A stretch of DNA of 64,000 nucleotides, from contig NW_004454166.1 in NCBI RefSeq assembly GCF_000283155.1, positions 6,405,135-6,469,134 of the forward strand, written 5' to 3'. This document shows positions 57,051 through 64,000 of this stretch, piece after piece. Within the stretch, counting starts at the first letter, position 1. Each line of letters begins with the position of its first letter. This DNA comes from Ceratotherium simum simum. Taxonomy: Eukaryota > Chordata > Mammalia > Perissodactyla > Rhinocerotidae. The notes beneath the pieces were generated by a model, which was given only the letters and a program-made list of their open reading frames with translations, made no database searches and was not told the DNA's origin. The translations under genes were made by a program, and so were the position numbers.

Positions 57051-58005
57051 TTGAGCAAAACATACCCATCCTTCCTTTCACCACCCTGACCCCAATCTTC
57101 TACCACATCAATAGACTCTATTTATCTACTTAGATAATCCAAAAGGTTGGATGCTTGCAGAAGGGCATTAGAGGGTATAAAGAATAAAGGTTGACATTTT
57201 TGGCTAATTTATATGTCTCCCTTGCATTCCCTTATTCCTTGGAGACAAGAAATGGAAAAAGCTCTAATAGGAGAACTGTATCTAACAACTGGATTGGGAA
57301 TATCCCTGAAGAAATTCCAGCATACTGTTATCAGAGAAGTGGGAATAGAGGCTGGGAAGACAAATAAATAAAATCTCAAGGGAAAGTATTTCCAGACTTA
57401 CCCCTAACAGAAAAGATCCTTTGCGGAATGTTTCCACTCCTGATCTAGATTTCTCTCCACAGCTGCCCTTCTCCTTTTCCACTATAAGCCCCCTCTCAAG
57501 TGGCAACTCAATTCTCTCTCTCAGGAACAACAACTCCTTCTATAGGAAGAGGTTTTATTTTTGGGTTTCTTCCTATTTTCTAGAAAAGAAAGTTGTTTCT
57601 TGGGTTTCGTCTGGATCAGCATTGACATTTGCCTTTTCCCCAACTCACAGGTTCCTGAGAACAGGGCTCTAATCCATCTGGGCCCTGCAGTTCTAGATCA
57701 GGAGACCTACCGTTTGGAACTACAGGCAGGCTTGTTTCCATATGATTCACCTACGTATAAGCCTATCATAGGAAAACTAGTGCTAATTATCATTGGAGAC
57801 AGTGTTGTCTAATTCTCCTACTGGCCCCCACTCCGTACCCCTAAATTATTGTAATTAGGATTGTGTGGATATTTCTTATCCCACTTAAGACCTCAGAGAA
57901 TCAATAAAATGGTCACTATGTTGCTCCTCAACTTGGATTAAATTATTTTCATTCTGGTCATACTGTTATAGAAAAAGTTAGCTAATCTAGCTGCACAATT
58001 AACTG
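57051..58005. other. Unassigned sequence
   Basis: Overlapping 83-codon frames on both strands (57282-57533 minus; 57421-57672 and 57561-57812 plus) have no recognised domain. No splice-bounded exon or RNA gene identified. Confidence 0.4.
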
Positions 58006-58138
58006 TATCTCTTCCCTGCTTGTCTGTGACTTTAATGAAGTCAGGGATTATACCTGTTTTCTTTATATTTGTAACCCTCAGCATAGAAATGCCTAGTAAA
58101 ATGTAGGTATTCAATAAATATTTGTTGAATTAATAAAT
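58006..58138 (+). repeat. L2 LINE 3' end
   Basis: 'cttccctgcttgtctgtgactttaatgaagtcagggattatacctgttttctttatatttgtaaccctcagcatagaaatgcctagtaaaatgtaggtattcaataaatatttgttgaattaata' is a clear L2 terminus. Confidence 0.9.
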
Positions 58139-58350
58139 AGAGTCATTTGCTGCATAATGATATTTCAGTCAATGACAGACCACGTATTTGATGGTGGTCC
58201 CATAAGATTAGTACCATAGAGCCTAGGTATGTAGTAGGCTATACCGTCTAGGTTTGTGTAAGGACACTCTATCATGTTCACATAATGATGAAATTGCCTA
58301 ATGATGCATTTCTCAGAACGTGTCCCCATCGGCAAGTGACCCATGACTGC
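58139..58350 (+). mobile_element. Non-autonomous DNA transposon, Tigger-like, copy 2
   Basis: Same order as copy 1 at 27710: AGTCATTTGCTGCATAATGAT, 'gatggtggtcccataagattagtaccatagagcctaggtatgtagtaggctataccgtctaggtttgtgtaaggacactctatcatgttcacataatgatg', ending CAAGTGACCCATGACTG. Terminal inverted repeats are recognisable and no transposase is encoded. It directly abuts the L2 end. Confidence 0.75.
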
Positions 58351-60148
58351 ATAGGTCTTAGATCAGAGGCAAAAGCTATCCCATATGGCAGGTAGTCAAC
58401 CCAGCTGTGACTCAAGAGTGTAGACAAGGAATGGTAGCCAATACTTGTAGGAATAAACTGTATGGATTTGAGGGGAACACACCCTTGGCTTATCGATGAG
58501 TCCTGTGGTCTCAGTAAGAAGCTAGTTAAGGATTAGAACTCTGGCCATCTCTCAATCTCTTTTTGTATCAGAAAGGATACTAACATAATTAAAACCCTGA
58601 CACATCTGAGTCATTTTCAAGGATTTACAATGTAAAGGGAAAGGCAGAAATTAAGTTGGTCACTTTCAAATTGGTCAACCAGTTTCTCTTTGTGCAATGT
58701 GAAGTCATAGGCCCCAGAAAAATCACCTGTGCTTATGATCCAGCACCACAAGAAACCTCAGCAGGCCCCTTCTTATTACCTTAGTTCCAACACCTTTTAA
58801 CATTGGCTTCATGTATGTGGTTTTCTTGCTATTTCTTCATTTCTAGTTTCTTCCTCACTGCCCAGAACTTCCAGATTCTTCAGTAGCAACTCATTTTCTT
58901 TAATCCTGGTTTTTCCACTGGATGGTATTGGCTTTATGCTTTATTGCCCATGGACTGGTCTCATTCCTCTCCCACATATCAGGCCCATATTTGCCCAGGA
59001 GGGTGCTCAGAATTCATTACTGTTGTTCAGAATCTATTACCTGGATTCATGGTTTTTAGGGATACTCACTTGTCTCTGACTTGGGGCTATGGGTTGAAAT
59101 GCAATTCAAATACGGATGACGAAACAAAACACAAAAAACAAAATACTTTAGATCTGAGCCTGTTTGACTCATGTGCCACTTGTGTTATTAGAGTCACTGC
59201 TTCCATCATTGCAGTTCCTGGATAAAAATTGGAGAAGTGATGCACATTTTTGGGAGACGCTACAGTCTCTATTCACGGGGGAATTTGTAGATAGCAAAAG
59301 GGTAACAAGGATTCTTGACACTGTGTTTTTTCTTGTTTCTTTTGATTGTTTTGTGGTGGTGGGCAGAATGGTAGATCACGTCTCACTTCTCACAGGGCTG
59401 CTTTCTGCAGGAAGACTCCCCAAGCCTCCTAGCAGTAGCAAACCTTAAGTAGAGATGTCCAAGCCCAGGGATGGCATCATTGCTATTCACAGACCTTGGC
59501 AGTTAAATAAGATTGTAGGGCATCCTGAGCATGTAAGAAACTGGAGAAATAGTTTGAAAAAAGCATTGGAAGTTTGAAGATACCACTCAGGAAAATGGCA
59601 GTTGGAAATGACTAGATAGTCAAGCAAAAATGGAATTTTCAAGAAGTAATATGGGATTTAGCTAAAGTTTAATGCCATGAATTTAAAGAGATACATATTC
59701 AAACAATTATATGAATATCTATAGCAGTGATAACAATTGTAAAATAAAGTAGGATGGTGGCTGAAGTGTTCACTGGCTATGTACGGAGGGCATGTGGCAA
59801 GAAAGTTGAGGGTATTGGCATGACTATAGTTGAGTGCTATCCCGTGGGATATGGGATGGATGGAGAGGAAAGGAAACCAGGAGGTTATAATCCTTTCCGT
59901 GCCTGGGCCCTAAATTTTATTCCCAACCTTAATGTTTATTCGTCTCATTCAAATTTCTGATCATTTTCTGAAATCTGTTGTTATCCATAGTCTTCATCTG
60001 TTTAAAGTGTGTGTGTCTAATAGCACATATGTAGTGAGTATTAAAAGAATTTGCCCAAATATATCGTTACTTTATTTTTATTAGTGTCACAAACACATTG
60101 TAAAATATATTGTACATCTAGAGTCTTTATACACAATAAGCAAATTAT
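58351..60148. other. Unassigned sequence, no gene
   Basis: Several 68-94 codon frames on the plus strand (58944-59225, 59164-59448, 59754-59960) lack family motifs. No repeat landmark was recognised over about 1.8 kb. Confidence 0.4.
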
Positions 60149-60161
60149 AAGAATACAATGG

Positions 60162-60402
60162 GGGGCCGGCCCGGTGGCACAAGTGGTTAGGTGCGCGCTC
60201 CCTGCTACGCGGCCTGGGGTTCGCCGGTTTGGATCCCGGGCGTGCACCGATGCACCACTTATCAAGCCATGCTGTGGCGGCGTCCCATATAAAGTAGAGG
60301 AAGATGGGCGTGGATGTTAGCCCAGGGCCAGTCTTCCTCAGGAAAAAGAGGAGTACTGGCAGATGTTAGCACAGGGCCGATCTTCCTCACACACACACAC
60401 AA
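60162..60402 (+). mobile_element. ERE SINE, plus strand
   Basis: GGGCCGGCCCGGTGGCACAAGTGGTTAGG head and GGTTCGCCGGTTTGGATCCCGGGC, a B-box region with the same extra bases as the 49017 copy, so the same subfamily. Then GCTGTGGCGGCGTCCCATATAAAG, the two tail repeats and a short CA-run end. The 13-bp duplication AAGAATACAATGG (60149-60161 / 60403-60415) is perfect. Confidence 0.97.
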
Positions 60403-60415
60403 AAGAATACAATGG

Positions 60416-61099
60416 CATTACGATGACCTTTAAAATAGGTCATTGACAGCAGAAAAATCCAGTTTAGAAAAAATTCTAATATGGGCTATGCCAGAGAAAT
60501 AATTGATAATTCTTTCTACACATTTTTTTTCAAAGGAAATGTTTTCATTAGTCTCTGTGGCAAGAAAAATATATCTCTACAGCCTGTCTTCTGTAGTATA
60601 ACACCAGTAGGTAAGATTTAGCTGTCCCCCTGACCCAACCTCAGCCACAATATATCTTCTTCATATTCTCAGGCTATCTATATGTGTTTTTTATTTGTTT
60701 GTTTTAAACCCTTAAACCTATTTTCTGTGAGAGGTATTGAGTCTGTATCTATGAAACAGTAAGCTATGTTAGACAAGCAACTTTCTTATGCTCAGTAATG
60801 GGAAAGGCCTATTTTGATTCTAAAAAGCAAGTCAAAATAGGCAATTAATTCATCTTTCCATTAAAGAACATTTTTAACTGGTAATAAAAATTACCAGTTA
60901 AAATTTGAATCTAAACAATGTTTATGGAATGTAAACTTTATATAAATAAATTACCACAGATACTCCATCGTGCTATGTAAGGTGACCAAAGGCTACATTG
61001 TTCTAGGAAAAAAAGAAGAAGCCTTACAAATTTCCTTTTTCTCCTTTGCTGGAATTAGCAGTCAGCCAACTGAGAACAAATAAATGGGAATACTAATGT
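60416..61099. other. Unassigned AT-rich sequence
   Basis: No gene or repeat apart from the 14-bp hairpin annotated separately. Confidence 0.45.
60872..60903. repeat. Perfect 14-bp inverted repeat with 4-base loop
   Basis: TTTTAACTGGTAAT / ATTACCAGTTAAAA separated by AAAA. The stem is too short for a microRNA precursor. No role is evident. Confidence 0.95.
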
Positions 61100-61275
61100 A
61101 TGCACCATAAAAATCAACCTTTGGAAATTTGTTCATGCCAGGTTATCAAGTCAAACGCTGTGTCCTGATAACTTTACGACTGTTAATAACAGCCCATAGT
61201 CAGGCGTACCGTGATAAACCTGATTAATTTGCATGCTTCAGAGTAAAAATTGATTTATTAAGGGGGAAGAATAAA
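61100..61275. promoter_or_regulatory. Candidate conserved non-coding block with octamer motif
   Basis: Repeat-free sequence of mixed composition with CpGs inside AT-rich DNA, containing TTAATTTGCATG (an octamer-like ATTTGCAT next to a homeodomain-type TTAATT) near 61225. The texture is that of mammalian conserved non-coding elements, but no alignment was available, so this is only a lead. Confidence 0.2.
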
Positions 61276-61439
61276 TTATTTCTCATTAACAGAATTCATA
61301 TTAGCTTTATATTTTTTCCTAATTTAGCAGGTTACTGTATTTTACAAAACATGAAATAGGTCATCGTGGTTAAAGGAAAAGTGAGCTTATCCCAAGTCTT
61401 TTCCTCATCTTGGCCTCTGGAAGCAGAAATACATGGTTT

Positions 61440-61670
61440 TGGATGAGGGCTCTGACAATTATGGCTAAAGTACTTTGGGCAATTTATTTAGACTTTCTAA
61501 GTCTCAGATTTTTGCCCTTTAAAATGCAGATAATAATAGTACCTATCTTATATGGTTATTTTGAGAATTAGATGAGATAAAGAATATAAAGCACTGAGTG
61601 CTGGGCTTGGCATACAGGAACCATTCAATAAGTGTTAGTAATAATTAGCAGTATTTTTATAATCATTATT
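61440..61670 (+). repeat. MIR SINE
   Basis: 'gctctgacaattatggctaaagtactttgggcaatttatttagactttctaagtctcag', 'aaaatgcagataataatagtacctatcttatatggttattttgagaattagatgag', 'gtgctgggcttggcatacaggaaccattcaataagtgttag' follow MIR end to end. Confidence 0.9.
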
Positions 61671-62160
61671 GAAATATGTCATACATATTGTTCTTATCAT
61701 TAAGGAGTAGCTACAAATCTAAAGATAATCAGCACCATTAAAACATATGTTTAAATCTAACTTGCTAACTGTTTTATTAATGACTTGGCTCATGGAAATT
61801 CAATTGCTCTTATTAGCATTTTCCCATTTGTAGCAGATAAAATTACTATTTTATCCATCTGGAATGGTTTGATAATATGTCTTGCAACTTTCAATATTTT
61901 AAAATGTTACCATTATTTTAATTAGCAAATTTAAGACATTGGACTCCATAACAGACTAATTTAAAAGCTAAATATTAGATTAGTTATATTATAGACATTT
62001 TAGAATTTGCCCATTTCGAATGTAATTGAATTGAAATGATCCCAATTTTCCCATTTAGCAATAATATAAGGAAGCTATTTCTGTTATAAAATGTGACTCT
62101 ACTTGAATATAACTTTAAAGGTGGTAAACAATCAATAAAATCTAAAATCTTTAGTATTAG
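61671..62160. other. Unassigned AT-rich sequence
   Basis: No gene or repeat recognised. Confidence 0.5.
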
Positions 62161-62164
62161 TGAC

Positions 62165-62640
62165 ATACAGGATCCTTCACGACCCACCTCGCTGCCTACT
62201 TTTCCCAGCTTACAGTTTGTCACTCTAGAGATGAGACTTATTATACAAGCTACAGTCTGGTCCCAACCTTCAGCTTTTCAAATGTTTGTCCTGCCTAAGA
62301 AATCCACTACCTTCTACTTTTTTTCTTTCCATCTCTGATTCTTTGTATGTGATCCTTCAGGACTCAATTCATCTGTCATTTTCAAAGTGAAAACTTCATG
62401 GACAGCATATGTCCTCCATCTCTTCCCGGGCAAACCAGAGATCCCATTGCTATGTTAATTAGTGAGGCAAACCTCTGCTAGAGTTGTTTGTTTGTTTCTC
62501 TCTGTAAATCTGCCTCTTTCAGTATTCTAAGACCTTGAGGGAGGGAAATACATTTTACTCACTCCAGTAGCCACATTAGTGCTTGGCACAAAGTAAAAAC
62601 ATAATGAATAACTGTTTCATGAACAAATGAATGAATAAGG
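62165..62640 (+). repeat. L2 LINE ORF2 end and 3' UTR
   Basis: Long L2 segment in order: 'gatccttcacgacccacctcgctgcctacttttcccagc', 'tgatccttcaggactcaattcatctgtcattttcaaag', 'ctaagaccttgagggagggaaata', 'gccacattagtgcttggcacaaagtaaaaacataatgaataactgtttcatgaacaaatgaatgaat'. Decayed, non-coding. Confidence 0.85.
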
Positions 62641-62729
62641 AGAAAATGAGTGATAGGAGATTTGATTCTTTAATTACTTCAAGTTGCTTTTGGCAGGTCT
62701 CTAGAGCAATAGTAAATCCTTCAAATTAA

Positions 62730-62835
62730 GTAGATATTATTGTTTTCAAAAGAGAAATCTCATAAACATCAAACTGGCTAAATCCAATGATATCAATAAA
62801 TGAGTTAAATGTTAATGGATTAAAAAAAATAGTGA
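62730..62835 (+). repeat. Possible L1 endonuclease-region fragment
   Basis: 'ccaatgatatcaataaatgagttaaatgttaatggattaaa' resembles the L1 ORF2 tract 'atatcaataactaccttaaatgtaaatggattaaa'. Short, so uncertain. Confidence 0.4.
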
Positions 62836-63600
62836 ATCTCCATCTAGAAGACAGTGAACCCAGGGTAGGACTGTGCCCGAGGTAAACCGAGGTGTGAACT
62901 GAAACCATTTTTTGTGAGGAACATCCTTGACTGAAGAGCACAGGCTGTGGATGATTGTCTCCTCAGATTCTGAAGAATCGTTTCATCTTGGGCAGGATCT
63001 GCAGTTCTGCTAATGGCCACAAGAGGAGCAGGAGGTTCCGTCCTGGGCGTGCGGCATAGACACCCTGCCTCCTCCAGCATTCGCAGCAGAGGCAGAGGGC
63101 CTCTTCTCTGAGGCAACTTTTCTCTCTGTTGACTATTTTCATAAAAAAGGTTTCTAGCTTGTTGGCATGGCTGCTAGTTCTGGTGAGAGGAGAGAAGTGT
63201 TTCTGTCCCAAGATAAGGTAGAAGCAAAGAAGACTGAGAAGATTATTCACTTGGTGGAATTCTTAGAGCTATCAAGATAATTGTTTGCTGATATAGACGT
63301 GGACTGTGTAGTGAGGTACCTCCTATTTGTCTAGAGGAGATGTGCTAGGGAACAGGATGCTCCAATTACAGTACAATGTCACATAAATTCTGTTTAGGGA
63401 GTTAATTTTTGGCCCTGGATCACTCTATACAGCATTGGTCTTATATATTCCATAATGCTTTAGCAGACACATCATATAGACACATCTCCTGGCACCTTTT
63501 CTGTGATAGTTGTGGAGAACATTTCATTCTCTTCCATAGTGAATCATCTTTCCTGGATTCTACCTCTTCTTGGATTAATGCTGATAATATTTGATGAAAT
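62836..63600. other. Unassigned block with GC-richer core and overlapping frames
   Basis: 62950-63120 is clearly more GC-rich than its surroundings. Minus-strand frames of 90 (62844-63116) and 95 codons (62963-63250) overlap. A 37-codon plus-strand frame starts ATG GCT GCT AGT at 63167 and ends at 63280. None has a domain I recognise. It could be a decayed retrocopy, an unknown repeat or plain intergenic DNA. Confidence 0.3.
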
Positions 63601-63875
63601 AAAAAATTTAGGAGTCATCTTTGAATTATTCTTTTCCTTGATCCTCTACATCTAACCTATCAGCAAGTCAAGTTGATGCTACCACCAAAATGTGTTAAAT
63701 TCTCTCCATCTCCAGCTGCTCTGTTTAACCATGATCATGTCTTCATGGACTTCTAAAATAATCTCCTAGCTAGCTTTGCTCCTCTGTTCTTGTCTTTCTA
63801 CAATCCACTCCCTAAGCAAGATCATGTCATTCTCCTGCTTATAGTACTATATCGTTGTTCTCAATATTTGCTGCC
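63601..63875 (+). repeat. L2 LINE ORF2 segment downstream of RT
   Basis: 'ggagtcatctttgaattattcttttccttgatcctctacatctaacctatcagcaagtcaagttgatgctacc' and 'ctttctacaatccactccctaagcaagatcatgtcattctcctgctt' match the L2 tract 'gtcatccttgactcctctctttctctcac...ccatcagcaaatcctgttggctctacc ... cagatcatgtcactcctctgctc'. Confidence 0.7.
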
Positions 63876-63889
63876 CCTCCTTGGTGCAA

Positions 63890-64000
63890 TTATACTTCAT
63901 GCAACTAATTAAGACAGACGTGTGGCTTGCTCTGGCCAATAAAATGTAGGCTAATAAAATGTAAGTGGAAGGAATGTGTGCACTCCTGTGCAAAAACGTT
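63890..64000 (+). repeat. Medium-reiterated repeat start, cut by window end
   Basis: 'gtgtggcttgctctggccaataaaatgtaggctaataaaatgtaagtggaaggaatgtgtgcactcc' resembles a common mammalian LTR/MER-type repeat ('tggcttgctttggccaatgaaatgtgagcagaagtgatgtgtg'). It contains an internal repeat of AATAAAATGTA. Truncated by the window edge. Confidence 0.4.

Noticed and set aside
1..64000. CRISPR arrays, operons, phage or toxin systems
   Set aside because: The content is plainly mammalian nuclear DNA. Direct repeats are microsatellites or interspersed elements.

Overview
The window is vertebrate nuclear DNA, almost certainly from a perissodactyl and most likely horse (Equus). The main reason is ten tRNA-derived SINEs of the equine repetitive element (ERE) type. 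They have the characteristic GGCCGGCCCC / GTGGTTAAGTG / GGTTCGGATCCCGGGC head, the paired GAGGAAGAT...TTAGCTCAGGGC tail, and in most cases clear target-site duplications. The rest is AT-rich and holds mammalian L1, L2, L3/CR1, MIR, MaLR/ERV LTR and DNA-transposon fossils.

I find no host protein-coding exon, no functional RNA gene and no CpG-island promoter. The longest open frame (182 codons, 38866-39414) lies antisense in L1-related sequence. The window therefore reads as gene-poor intergenic or deep intronic DNA, and the annotation is essentially a repeat map.

Layout. 1-9.3 kb: mostly unassigned AT-rich DNA with old L1, L2 and MIR pieces, one ERE and an antisense MLT1-like LTR. 9.3-10.1 kb: a GC- and CpG-rich ERV LTR on the minus strand. 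10.4-16.8 kb: old L1 tails split by EREs, MIRs, an L3/CR1 remnant and a dense cluster of AT-rich palindromes. 17.1-20 kb: a probable LTR with CCAAT, TATA and AATAAA signals, then a decayed L1 interrupted by a composite SINE with a tRNA-Glu head and an RTE-like tail. 20-24 kb: no recognisable elements apart from a GT repeat. 24-30 kb: L2 reverse-transcriptase fossil, MIRs, a Tigger-like element, and an MLT1 LTR split by a 5'-inverted L1. 30-33.5 kb: nothing recognised. 33.5-40.4 kb: a large antisense L1 invaded by a second 5'-inverted L1 and an ERE. 40-47.8 kb: sparse, with a probable LTR carrying a TATA box, an L3 remnant and tandem duplications. 47.8-53.5 kb: ERE, L1 and MLT1 again. 53.5-64 kb: mostly unassigned, with an ERE, L2 and MIR pieces and a second copy of the Tigger-like element.

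No set of genes acts together here and I found no undescribed biological system. The best leads are structural: two twin-priming (5'-inverted) L1 insertions, the tRNA-Glu/RTE composite SINE, the palindrome cluster, the CpG-rich LTR, and a few repeat-free blocks that could be conserved non-coding elements. Element names come from remembered family sequences, not a database search, and boundaries without a target-site duplication are approximate.
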